Source of the DNA: Streptococcaceae bacterium ESL0687
GTDB taxonomy: Bacteria > Bacillota > Bacilli > Lactobacillales > Streptococcaceae
Assembly (NCBI GenBank): GCA_029392475.1
Contig: CP113940.1
Span: 558,001 to 622,000, forward strand
Direction: 5' to 3'
DNA: 64,000 bases
Of the stretch, positions 29,709 through 38,035 are shown piece by piece. The notes under the pieces are model-generated. The model did not search any database. It worked only from the letters and a program-made list of their open reading frames with translations, and was not told the DNA's origin. Numbering within the stretch: position 1 is the stretch's first letter; the number at the start of each line of letters is the position of its first letter. A program made the position numbers and the translations under genes.

Positions 29709-30526
29709 AATTAACTGAAGGTATTTCTAAGGATGAAAAAAAATTAGTTAGAAAAATGTTTTGGCGTTCTATGACCATGTACGCATCTGTTAATCCCGTA
29801 ACCATGGGAGGAGGAGGATTTTCCTACTCAATGATGCCATTCATCAATCATTTTTATAAGAATGAAGAAGACCGTGTGGCTGCTCTTGAACGTCATACTC
29901 AGTATTTTTCAACAACAGTTCCCTGTGCTTCGTTCATTATGGGGATAGCTGCTTCAATGGAAAAGGAAAATTCTGAAAAAGAAGGATTTGATGTTGAAAG
30001 TATTAATGCCATTAAAACCAGTTTAATGGGACCACTTGCAGGTATTGGTGACTCTCTCTTTTGGGGGGTATGGCGAGTGGTTAGTGCAGGTCTAGCGATA
30101 AACCTTGCAAATGCAGGAAATGTCCTAGCTCCTATTATTTTCTTGATCATGTTTAACGTTCCCAACTACCTTACAAGATATTACGGTGGAATATTGGGTT
30201 ACTCTCTTGGATCAAAATATATCGAAAAATTATATGCTAATGGTTTGATTGAAATTCTAACAAAGGCCGCAAGTATTTTAGGTCTAATCATGGTGGGAGC
30301 CATGACAATTAGTATGGTCAAATTCAATACAACTCTAAGTTTTTCTATGAAAGGTGAAGAGCTTATGAGCGTTCAGGAGATTTTGGACAGCATTTTTAAA
30401 GGAATTATCCCACTATTAGTTACTCTAGGATGTTTCAAACTACTAGATAAAAAAGTTGGAATCATAAAAATTATCTTTGGTATAGTTGCTCTAGGGATCA
30501 TCCTTTCATTGCTTAAAATTGCTTAA
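29705..30526 (+). CDS. PTS EIID, mannose family
   Basis: A 273-residue IID protein. Typical blocks are FWRSMTMYASVNPVTMGG, IKTSLMGPLAGIGDSLFWG and C-terminal membrane helices. With the three preceding genes it completes a four-part mannose-family PTS. Translationally coupled to IIC. Confidence 0.94.
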   Translation: MKLTEGISKDEKKLVRKMFWRSMTMYASVNPVTMGGGGFSYSMMPFINHFYKNEEDRVAALERHTQYFSTTVPCASFIMGIAASMEKENSEKEGFDVESINAIKTSLMGPLAGIGDSLFWGVWRVVSAGLAINLANAGNVLAPIIFLIMFNVPNYLTRYYGGILGYSLGSKYIEKLYANGLIEILTKAASILGLIMVGAMTISMVKFNTTLSFSMKGEELMSVQEILDSIFKGIIPLLVTLGCFKLLDKKVGIIKIIFGIVALGIILSLLKIA

Positions 30527-30549
30527 GAACTAAGGAAGGAAATACTGTT

Positions 30550-32643
30550 ATCAAATCAATTATTAATCTAAAAAAACATCCTTTTTTCAATATTGAAGTT
30601 AATGAATTAGGGCAGGTTACTAGCGATAATAAATTTAGTTACTACACAGATTTAGGTTCGACTGAAGGATTGAGTTTTGATGTTAGTAATCAAAAGACCT
30701 TAGCTAACTTTGATGCCTATGGTAGCCTTAAAATGCTTACCTTTTATAGGGAGAACCTTTTAACAGAAGAGAAACCTGGAGTTTGGGTCAATAAACAATT
30801 GTCCCAAACTTCAAATATTTCTTTAACTCTTGAAGTAGACGGAGTTATTTATGATCTATCTAAACCAGATCATTTAGTCACAGCAGATATTATTAAAGAT
30901 AGTCTGCCTAGATTTATTCATTCCTATCCAAAATTTACGGTATATCTTGTTCCTTTTGCCCCAATTACAGAAGGCAAAAGATTAAGTATGCTGATTGAGC
31001 AGGTCTTTATAGTCAATACCAGTGGTAAGAAAATAAAGGCAATCTTAAGGGATATTCCCCTCTATCAAAAAAAATATTCTGATCAACAGAATATTTTAAT
31101 ATTTAATAAGGCTTCAGAAAAAGAAATCGAGCCAGGCGAGAGTGGTGAATACTCTGTGGCCTTGGTGGATCCAAATTCCTATGCACAGTCTGAGTCTTTT
31201 AAGGATGCAGACCTTAACCAGTGGCTTAATGATACCCTTGATTATTTTGACGGAATTTACGGGGATCTTAAATTAGAAGATGAAAAGCTTGCTCATCTTT
31301 ATAGGAGAGCACTTTATCAAAGTTTTTCAAGCTTTGGAATGGACAGTGGTTCCAAAATGGTAGGTAGCAATTGGGGTAGTTACCCAGCTACAAATAGGAT
31401 TTGGAACAAGGATATGTACTACGCATCATTGCCTTTTATCTTTTTTGATGAAAATTTATGTCAGGAAACTATTCTTTGGTTTACTAAGTTTGGAGTGAAA
31501 TTTCCTGGATCAAAATTTCCAGGAGGCATAAACCACTCCCTCAGTAATTCTTTATCTAGCGCCCTTTTATCTACCCTATATTTTGAATATACGAGTGATT
31601 TAGAATTCTTTAAAAAGCATACTCATGTTTTAGAAGTTATTACAAATATTATTGATACGGTCATAAGTCAAAAAAATGAAGAAGATCCTTTCTTATTTCA
31701 GTCCACCTGGATTTCTGATGCCTTCTCTTTAGGAAAATATCATACGGGAAGCAATATTTGCTTATGGAAGGCCTGCCAAGGAGTTTCTAAAATATTACTA
31801 GCTTTAGATATGAAGGAAAAAGGAATTCATTACCAGAAGCTGGCAGATTGTTTAAAAAATTCAATTTTAGAAAATATGACAACAGATGGCCCCTTTGGTA
31901 GGCAATTCCTCGAGGGTATAGGCGATATTGAAAAGGATAAATATAGTATCAAACACTATCAAAAGCCAATTTTAGAGCAGGGTTTAATCTTTTTAAGTGA
32001 TGTCATAGAAGACGGGCAGATAAATTTATTAATGCATGATGGAGAAGAGTCAGATACTACCCTGATTCCCTTCTACCAATTTTTATCCCAGGAGGATTCT
32101 ATTTACAAGCAGACCTTAGAATTTACTGCTAGTAAATTTAACCCTACTTATAGTGAAGACATAGAAGGTATAACATGGGGGTTAGAATCAGGTGCAACCT
32201 TCCCTGGATTTACTACAGTGCTAATGAGTTCTCTTTTAGAAAAAGATAAATTTTCTAGGAGATTGCAGGAACTTTTTAACCTGGCAGACTTAGATGGATC
32301 TTGGTGGTGGTGGCCATATAAACTTGAGGCATCTAAGGGAGATGTGGTTAGAGATTTTGGCTGCGGGAAATGTGCCTGGGCATCGGGAATTTTTGTAAGT
32401 ACTATGTTAACCCAATATTTTGGTCTTAGCTTTGAGCAAGGGGCCTTAAAAATTAATCCAGTTGACTACTTGGAATTTACTTGGAAGAATCTTCATATAG
32501 GGAAAGCCTATGTATCAATTGAATGTAGTAGGGACTACATTGAAGTACTTAATTTATCAGAAACACCACTTGAGATTTATTCAGATAGCACTGTTTTAAA
32601 CTTTAAAAAAGATAATAGTATAAAAATTAGAAGGAAAAACTAA
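30550..32643 (+). CDS. Unrecognised six-hairpin glycosidase-like protein, non-standard start
   Basis: About 697 residues if started at 30550. A beta-rich N-terminal part (to about 230) is followed by an all-helical domain with RIWNKDMYYASLPF, KFPGGINHSLSN, WISDAFSLGKYHTG and GSWWWWPYKLEA. This resembles (alpha/alpha)6-barrel sugar hydrolases, but I cannot assign a GH family. There is no signal peptide. The open frame runs back to 30517 with sensible protein-like sequence, but the first standard start is a TTG at 30670 lacking a spaced RBS. AAGGAAGGA at 30532-30540 points to a start near the ATC at 30550 (or ATT at 30559). Its stop overlaps the GH172 start. Confidence 0.7.
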   Translation: MKSIINLKKHPFFNIEVNELGQVTSDNKFSYYTDLGSTEGLSFDVSNQKTLANFDAYGSLKMLTFYRENLLTEEKPGVWVNKQLSQTSNISLTLEVDGVIYDLSKPDHLVTADIIKDSLPRFIHSYPKFTVYLVPFAPITEGKRLSMLIEQVFIVNTSGKKIKAILRDIPLYQKKYSDQQNILIFNKASEKEIEPGESGEYSVALVDPNSYAQSESFKDADLNQWLNDTLDYFDGIYGDLKLEDEKLAHLYRRALYQSFSSFGMDSGSKMVGSNWGSYPATNRIWNKDMYYASLPFIFFDENLCQETILWFTKFGVKFPGSKFPGGINHSLSNSLSSALLSTLYFEYTSDLEFFKKHTHVLEVITNIIDTVISQKNEEDPFLFQSTWISDAFSLGKYHTGSNICLWKACQGVSKILLALDMKEKGIHYQKLADCLKNSILENMTTDGPFGRQFLEGIGDIEKDKYSIKHYQKPILEQGLIFLSDVIEDGQINLLMHDGEESDTTLIPFYQFLSQEDSIYKQTLEFTASKFNPTYSEDIEGITWGLESGATFPGFTTVLMSSLLEKDKFSRRLQELFNLADLDGSWWWWPYKLEASKGDVVRDFGCGKCAWASGIFVSTMLTQYFGLSFEQGALKINPVDYLEFTWKNLHIGKAYVSIECSRDYIEVLNLSETPLEIYSDSTVLNFKKDNSIKIRRKN

Positions 32644-33761
32644 TGAGCATATTAAATGAAATAACAAAATTTAAAAAAATTCAAAGTCGAGCAATAACAC
32701 CTGAAAACCCAACAGGTGAGAAGGGGAAAGCTGCCATGCTTCCTAGTTCTCTAGGACCGAGCAGAAAGGGACGAGGAGCCATTCCTTTGAAGTCTGGTGA
32801 GGAAACAATTATCGCTGATATTACTGGTCCAGGAATTATCAAGCATATGTGGATGACTATCAGGGACAAGACAGAATTTGGAAGCTTTGTTTTACGGGAT
32901 TTGATTTTAAGAATTTACTGGGACGGATCAGCTGAACCTGCAGTTGAAAGTCCTTTGGGCGATTTTTTCTGTAATGGTTTTGGGGAGAGGTGTGATATTA
33001 ACTCACTGCCAATTGTTGTAAATCCTACAGGTGGTTTTAATTCATATTTTGAAATGCCATTTAATAAATCAGCAAAAGTTACTATTGAAAACCTTCATCC
33101 AAAAGATATGACCTCATTCTTTTATACAATTAATTATGCCTTGGTTGAAGAACTGGAAGACAATACCATGTATTTCCATGCTAATTGGAAGCGCGAGAGA
33201 ATAACTGAATTGCAAAAGGATTATAAGTTAATTGATAATTTGCAAGGGCAAGGATACTATGTCGGAACTTATTTGGCCCTAACTTGTTTGGAAAGATACT
33301 GGTGGGGCGAGGGTGAATTTAAATTCTACATTGATGGTGATGACGATTACCCTACAGTAACATCTACTGGTTCAGAAGACTACTTTGGGGGTGCTTGGGC
33401 CTTTCATGAGTATGACGAACAGGGTAGACCGCATGCTAAAAATTACTGTACTCCGTTTTTAGGATACCCGTTCCAATCAAATAGAGATGCGACCCGTGAT
33501 CGTTTTGAAACAGGTAAATTAAATGCAGTTCATGCTTTTGGTGATGATGCCCTACCTATGCACGGGCTCTACCGCTGGCACCTTCAAGATCCTATTTGTT
33601 TTAGTAAGGATTTGACAGTTACCCTCCAACAAATTGGTAATGATGATGTAAGATTATTTGAGCGTCAAGATGATGTTTCAAGCGTTGCCTACTGGTACTC
33701 AACTGAAGCATCTGGTGAAGGTAAAAGAGAGTTTAGTGAGCGTGACCGTCTCCCTCGTTAA
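32643..33761 (+). CDS. GH172 family protein (DUF2961)
   Basis: A 372-residue DUF2961 protein, the domain that defines glycoside hydrolase family 172. Hallmarks: SSLGPSRKGRGAIPLK, ADITGPGIIKHMWMT, and VTSTGSEDYFGGAW. The characterised bifidobacterial member interconverts inulobiose and difructose dianhydride I, and other members act on arabinofuranosides. It has no signal peptide. Together with the cytosolic GH32 enzyme and the PTS genes this favours a fructose-containing substrate; the exact one is inferred. It is the last gene of the operon; no hairpin terminator is visible behind it. Confidence 0.85.
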   Translation: MSILNEITKFKKIQSRAITPENPTGEKGKAAMLPSSLGPSRKGRGAIPLKSGEETIIADITGPGIIKHMWMTIRDKTEFGSFVLRDLILRIYWDGSAEPAVESPLGDFFCNGFGERCDINSLPIVVNPTGGFNSYFEMPFNKSAKVTIENLHPKDMTSFFYTINYALVEELEDNTMYFHANWKRERITELQKDYKLIDNLQGQGYYVGTYLALTCLERYWWGEGEFKFYIDGDDDYPTVTSTGSEDYFGGAWAFHEYDEQGRPHAKNYCTPFLGYPFQSNRDATRDRFETGKLNAVHAFGDDALPMHGLYRWHLQDPICFSKDLTVTLQQIGNDDVRLFERQDDVSSVAYWYSTEASGEGKREFSERDRLPR

Positions 33762-33809
33762 AAATATCCATCAAAAGCTTGTGAAATAAGCAAATGGGCG
33801 ACTTTTATT

Positions 33810-33838
33810 TTGACACTTACATGTAATTAGTTTATTCT
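33810..33838 (+). promoter_or_regulatory. Promoter of the DUF308 gene
   Basis: TTGACA (33810-33815), 17-nt spacer, TATTCT (33833-33838). A small inverted repeat TCAGA / TCTGA follows near 33846-33865, before the RBS. Confidence 0.55.
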
Positions 33839-33888
33839 TTAAACATCAGATTATTGAATGTCTGAAAAAATATTAAAGGAGTTATGCT

Positions 33889-34413
33889 ATGTTTAAAAGC
33901 GAAAAAATTGGGCTTATCATTGCAGGTATTGTCTTTCTAATTTTAGGGTTCTTGACTCTTGGACATCCTGAGCATACATTTGTTGCAATTATTTTTATGG
34001 TTGGTATCTTAAACGTTATCAATGCTTTAGTGTCAATCTATATTGCCTATAATACAGGTTCAAAAGAGATTCGTGGTAGAGAAATCCTAAATGCCTTCCT
34101 AAGTGGAATCGTTGGATTAATCTTCCTATTTTCAAAGGAAACAGGAGCTGATACAATTGCTCTAATGTTTGCCTTCTGGATTATCTTTATCTCTATTTCA
34201 AACATGACCATTGCCTTCTCAGGACTTGGAATTGGTGGATTCACTCGTATTCTTTATGTCCTAATCGGTGTATTTGGTCTTTATGCAGGTATTGGTCTCT
34301 TGCTTAACTGGGGAGTTTCAGCAGCATCATTCATCTGGTTTGTTGGATTCTTCCTTATTGCTCAAGGGGTTGCCTCAATCGTCAGCGGTTTCTTAATCCC
34401 AAGTGATGACTAG
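33889..34413 (+). CDS. HdeD-like DUF308 membrane protein
   Basis: A 174-residue integral membrane protein with six hydrophobic helices in three similar pairs, as in the HdeD/DUF308 family (acid-resistance protein HdeD in E. coli). The function in Gram-positives is not known. RBS AAAGGAG seven bases before the ATG. Monocistronic, with its own promoter and terminator. Confidence 0.8.
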   Translation: MFKSEKIGLIIAGIVFLILGFLTLGHPEHTFVAIIFMVGILNVINALVSIYIAYNTGSKEIRGREILNAFLSGIVGLIFLFSKETGADTIALMFAFWIIFISISNMTIAFSGLGIGGFTRILYVLIGVFGLYAGIGLLLNWGVSAASFIWFVGFFLIAQGVASIVSGFLIPSDD

Positions 34414-34428
34414 ATTACCTATAGTATT

Positions 34429-34464
34429 AAAGATATGTGGCTTAGCTACATATCTTTTTTTGTT
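34429..34464 (+). terminator. Terminator after the DUF308 gene
   Basis: AAAGATATGT / ACATATCTTT stem with a partly paired loop, followed by seven T. Confidence 0.85.
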
Positions 34465-34519
34465 TTTAAAATTTAGGAAAGTTTGGGATATGACTTTTAA
34501 AGAGATTCTCCTCTTTTTT

Positions 34520-34528
34520 TGCTATAAT
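34520..34528 (+). promoter_or_regulatory. Extended -10 promoter of truA
   Basis: TGC-TATAAT (hexamer 34523-34528), six bases before the truA ATG. The expected transcription start coincides with the A of the start codon, so the mRNA would be leaderless. Confidence 0.6.
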
Positions 34529-34534
34529 AGAAGG

Positions 34535-35293
34535 ATGACTAGATATAAGACAATAATTTCCTATGATGGAACAAATTTTTCAGGTTTTCAGCTTCAAACC
34601 AAGCAGGAGGTTAGAAGCATCCAGGGAGAGCTTGAAAAAGTATTAAAAAAAATAAATTCAGGACAAGAAGTTACTGTTTATGGTAGTGGCCGTACTGATG
34701 CTGGAGTCCATGCCATAGCTCAGGTTGTCCACTTTGATCTACCAGGAAAGCGCGATCCTGAAAAAATTCGCTTTGCTTTAGATACCCAGGGACCAGAAGA
34801 TATTGCGGTACTTTCAGTTGAAGAGGTCGATGAGGACTTTCATGCTAGATACAACAAGCATGAAAAAACCTATGAGTACCTTGTAGATACAGCAAAATCA
34901 AGAAATCCCTTTAAGAGAAATTTTATGGCTCATTTCCGCTATCCACTTGACCTTGAGCGGATGCAGGAGGCTGCCTCATATCTTTTGGGTCAACACGATT
35001 TTACAGGTTTTACGGCCAGTGGGACCAGTGTGGAAGATAAGGTTAGAACCATTACCCAAGCAGAGGTTTCAAGGGTTGATGCGGAGACCATTAAGTTTAC
35101 TTTTTCAGCCAACGGTTTTTTATATAAACAGATAAGAAATATGGTAGGAACTCTTCTTAAGATAGGTAATAACCGGATGGATATAGGTCAGGTTGAAAAA
35201 ATACTGCAATCAAAGGACCGTAATTTAGCGGGACCAACCGCCGCCCCAGAAGGTTTATATTTAAAAGAAGTTAGGTATATTGACAAAGATTAG
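34535..35293 (+). CDS. truA: tRNA pseudouridine(38-40) synthase TruA
   Basis: A 252-residue TruA that converts U38-U40 of the tRNA anticodon arm to pseudouridine. The family start [19 protein letters not shown], the catalytic loop [10 protein letters not shown] (Asp within it) and the C-terminal [16 protein letters not shown] are visible. The frame is open to 34403 but the extra residues are not TruA-like and would cover the promoter. It heads a group with the vitamin kinase, ECF and UPF0340 genes. Confidence 0.95.
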   Translation: MTRYKTIISYDGTNFSGFQLQTKQEVRSIQGELEKVLKKINSGQEVTVYGSGRTDAGVHAIAQVVHFDLPGKRDPEKIRFALDTQGPEDIAVLSVEEVDEDFHARYNKHEKTYEYLVDTAKSRNPFKRNFMAHFRYPLDLERMQEAASYLLGQHDFTGFTASGTSVEDKVRTITQAEVSRVDAETIKFTFSANGFLYKQIRNMVGTLLKIGNNRMDIGQVEKILQSKDRNLAGPTAAPEGLYLKEVRYIDKD

Positions 35294-35317
35294 AGGTAAA
35301 AGAGATAAGGAGATTTT

Positions 35318-36091
35318 ATGGAAATTAAAAGGGCTTTAACCATAGCTGGAAGTGATATCTTAAGCGGGGGAGGCTTGCAAGTAGATCTTGCGACAATGAA
35401 CAACTACAGTCTATTTTCCTTTCTTGTTCTTACAAGTATTGTGACTGTGGACGGTGAAAGTTTGATGATATCAGAGATTGATTCAAATTTATTTGCCAGT
35501 CAGCTAGATAGCTTAAGAGATGTTCATCTTGATGTGATAAAGGTAGGCCTCCTTCCTAGTCAAGAACTACTTGATTTAACAGCTGACTTTTTGGAGTTTA
35601 AAAAACAAGAAGGAACTAAAATTGTAGTTGATCCAGTTTTGGTTTTTAAGGAAAGTCAGGATCAGAAGGTCATAAGTCTTGCTGAACAAATGAATAAAAG
35701 GTTGCTGCCAGTGGCTGATCTTATTACCCCAAATCTTTTAGAGGCTGAAAGTTTAGCTCAAATGGAGATTAAAAATCCCTCTGATATGGTAGAGGTTGCT
35801 AAAAAGCTTTATGCCTTAGGTGCTAAAAATGTGGTTGTAAAAGGAGGGACAAGGCTACTTGAAAAAGAAGCTCTGGATCTTTTCTATGATGGAGCTGATT
35901 TTTACTTTTTAGACAAGGATATAATTAAAGCCAATAATACTGGTGCTGGTTGTGCTTTTTCAGCAAGTATCGCAGCAAATTTAGCTTTAGGTAAAAAAGC
36001 TCTAGATGCTGTAAAAGATGCTAAGGACTATGTCTATCAGGCAATAAAAAATTCAAATGAATACGGAGTATTTGGAAAACATGAAAATTAA
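35318..36091 (+). CDS. ThiD/PdxK-type pyrimidine or pyridoxal kinase
   Basis: A 257-residue ribokinase-superfamily kinase: ALTIAGSDILSGGGLQVDLATM at the N-terminus (seen over residues 6-27), ITPNLLEAESLA, and the anion-hole motif NNTGAGCAFSASIAA near residue 208. The family includes HMP/HMP-P kinase ThiD and the ThiD-like pyridoxal kinase PdxK of Firmicutes. No other thiamine genes are nearby and an ECF S-component overlaps its end, so a vitamin B6 salvage kinase is as likely as ThiD. RBS AAGGAG. Confidence 0.88.
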   Translation: MEIKRALTIAGSDILSGGGLQVDLATMNNYSLFSFLVLTSIVTVDGESLMISEIDSNLFASQLDSLRDVHLDVIKVGLLPSQELLDLTADFLEFKKQEGTKIVVDPVLVFKESQDQKVISLAEQMNKRLLPVADLITPNLLEAESLAQMEIKNPSDMVEVAKKLYALGAKNVVVKGGTRLLEKEALDLFYDGADFYFLDKDIIKANNTGAGCAFSASIAANLALGKKALDAVKDAKDYVYQAIKNSNEYGVFGKHEN

Positions 36092-36548
36092 AAAAATTAC
36101 CTTTATGGCCATATATATAGCACTACTAGTGGTGATCTCAAGCTTCCTATTAATTCCACTACCTACATCAAGTGGTTTTATTACCTTGCTTGACGCTGGG
36201 ATTTTCCTTGCAGCCTTAAGATTGTCCTCAAAAACCGATGTCTTTTTGATAGGTGGTCTTGCAGCCTTTTTACTAGATCTTTTGGCAGGGTATCCCCAGT
36301 GGATGATTTTCTCCCTTCTAATTCACGGTTTTCAAGGATTCATTGCTTCCTATAAACCCCATAAAATTACCTTTGTGCTAGCCTCAGCCTTCATGGTTCT
36401 TGGTTACTTCTTGGCCACCCTTTTGATTTACAACCTTCCTACAGCTTTATCAGGTATTTCAACTAATATCTTACAGAATGTAGCAGGGATTTTAGGGGCT
36501 TTAATTTTAAATAAAATAATTGATAAGGTAGGTATCAAATGGATTTAA
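36081..36548 (+). CDS. ECF transporter S component (predicted vitamin B6 or HMP uptake)
   Basis: A 155-residue membrane protein with five or six helices; [20 protein letters not shown] and the AGYPQWMIF loop are typical of ECF substrate-binding subunits of the PdxU/HmpT kind. It needs the shared EcfAAT energising module, which is not in this window. Overlap with the kinase gene (11 bases) supports a common substrate. An ATG at 36057 is open but lacks an RBS; the ATG at 36081 has TTTGGAAA before it. Confidence 0.82.
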   Translation: MKIKKITFMAIYIALLVVISSFLLIPLPTSSGFITLLDAGIFLAALRLSSKTDVFLIGGLAAFLLDLLAGYPQWMIFSLLIHGFQGFIASYKPHKITFVLASAFMVLGYFLATLLIYNLPTALSGISTNILQNVAGILGALILNKIIDKVGIKWI

Positions 36549-37084
36549 ACAAACTTGCAGATGAAACCAGATTAATAATTAAGGATGTAATTGAAAAGTC
36601 AGCCATTAAAGAAGGTCAGCTTTTTGTCCTCGGTCTTTCTTCAAGTGAGGTCAAAGGAGCTCATATTGGAAAGGACTCAAGTAAGGAAATAGGTCAGGTT
36701 ATTGTTTCAGTAATCTACGAGGAACTTAGTTCAAGAGGTATATTCTTAGGGGTTCAGGCCTGTGAACATTTAAACCGGGCCATTCTTTTGGAGGAAGAAG
36801 TAGCTCTTAAAAACAACTTTGAGATTGTTTCAGTGCTCCCAAGTCTTCATGCCGGGGGAAGTGGTCAGGTTGCGGCTTATGAACTATTTAAGAATCCTGT
36901 AGAAGTAGAATATGTTCAGGCCTTTGCAGGTCTTGATATTGGGGATACAAGTATCGGTATGCATATAAAGCATGTGCAAATCCCTATTAGACCTCTTTTA
37001 AAAGAACTGGGCTTTGCTCATGTGACGGCTCTTACAAGTAGGCCTAAATTAATCGGAGGTCAAAGGGCGACTTATTCAGTTTAA
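36539..37084 (+). CDS. UPF0340 / TIGR01440 family protein (YwlG-like)
   Basis: A 181-residue protein of the DUF436 family. Recognisable blocks: [38 protein letters not shown] and [16 protein letters not shown]. The function is unknown; the order after the ECF gene is common in streptococci. It overlaps the ECF gene by ten bases and ends the truA group. No clear hairpin terminator follows. Confidence 0.88.
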   Translation: MDLNKLADETRLIIKDVIEKSAIKEGQLFVLGLSSSEVKGAHIGKDSSKEIGQVIVSVIYEELSSRGIFLGVQACEHLNRAILLEEEVALKNNFEIVSVLPSLHAGGSGQVAAYELFKNPVEVEYVQAFAGLDIGDTSIGMHIKHVQIPIRPLLKELGFAHVTALTSRPKLIGGQRATYSV

Positions 37085-37223
37085 CTTCCCTGAATGCATC
37101 TATAAACACCTTATATTATTTCTTTCTCTAAAGTAAGCTCTTTTTTGTAATATTTATCACAATTTGATAGAATAAGCGGGTAGGAATTTACTTATGAATT
37201 TGAAAGAATATGAGGAGAAAAGG

Positions 37224-37907
37224 ATGAATAAGCGTAAGGTTTTAGCTATGACTTTTGCTGCGGGTTTACTAGTAGCAGGACTTGCAGGGTGTTCAAAAAA
37301 GGAAACAAGTGAAGGAGTTCTTGTTAAAGAAAGTGATGCTTCTATTTCTTCAACCGATGTATCTGGGGTAGAGGAAATAAGCGGTGAGGAGGATTTCTCA
37401 ACTGTAGGTGAATTTAAGGATGTGCTTGTAGATGGTAAAAATCCAAAAATCACAAGTACTTATACCTTTGATGTTGACTATACCAATAGTAGTTGGGATA
37501 ATGTTGACTTTTCAATTGATAAGGCTAAAGTTGTTGAGACGGATAAATTTAAAGAAAAAGATGATGAGGATGAATATACAGGCGCTTTAGCCCTTCATTA
37601 TAAGGTGAAAAATACTGGAGATGAGGAGATTAGCATTCATCCAGAAGATGCCGTTATTGTTTTAAAGGATGGAACAGAAATCAAGGCTAAAAAATTCTCT
37701 ACAAGCCTGATTAGTAAATTTAAAAAGGGTAGTAAGGAAGGAAATATCCAATTTAAATTCAAGAAATCAGAATCTGATGATCTAGCAAACATTGAAAAAA
37801 TCAAGGTTGACTTCAAGGGCAAAGTAGGAGACAAGGACAAAGTTGAATACGAGTATGATGTTGAGCTTGCTGGAAATGTTGCTGAATCAGTAGAAGAGTC
37901 AAAATAA
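37224..37907 (+). CDS. Lipoprotein with DUF5067-like domain
   Basis: A 227-residue secreted lipoprotein: signal peptide with lipobox LAGC (Cys at about residue 22), a short Ser/acidic linker, then a beta-sandwich domain resembling DUF5067 (ALHYKVKNTGDEEISIHPEDA). The function is unknown. An upstream ATG at 37194 is in frame, but GAGGAG sits six bases before the ATG at 37224 and the signal peptide then starts correctly. A likely promoter is TTGTAA-17-TAGAAT at about 37147-37175. Confidence 0.8.
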   Translation: MNKRKVLAMTFAAGLLVAGLAGCSKKETSEGVLVKESDASISSTDVSGVEEISGEEDFSTVGEFKDVLVDGKNPKITSTYTFDVDYTNSSWDNVDFSIDKAKVVETDKFKEKDDEDEYTGALALHYKVKNTGDEEISIHPEDAVIVLKDGTEIKAKKFSTSLISKFKKGSKEGNIQFKFKKSESDDLANIEKIKVDFKGKVGDKDKVEYEYDVELAGNVAESVEESK

Positions 37908-37965
37908 TATTTTGTTTTAAAGGAAATTATTTTATAAAACAAAAAACCATTTCCCTGTAATATAA

Positions 37966-38000
37966 CCCAAAAGTCGAATGATTTATCATTCAATTTTGGG
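37966..38000. repeat. Palindrome A, upstream of the toxin-like gene
   Basis: An imperfect inverted repeat CCCAAAAGTCGAATG / CATTCAATTTTGGG around ATTTAT. It lacks a T run, so it is not a normal terminator. It lies 36 bases before the GTG of the toxin-like gene, where it could fold in the mRNA leader or bind a protein. The core GAATGATTTA-CATTC is shared with the palindrome at 39315. Confidence 0.7.
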
Positions 38001-38035
38001 GGTGTTCTACATCATCTTTGAAAAGGAGATTATTT

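Noticed and set aside
35318..36548. Thiamine biosynthesis operon
   Set aside because: Only one ThiD-like kinase and an ECF S-component are present, with no TPP riboswitch or other thi genes; vitamin B6 is equally likely.
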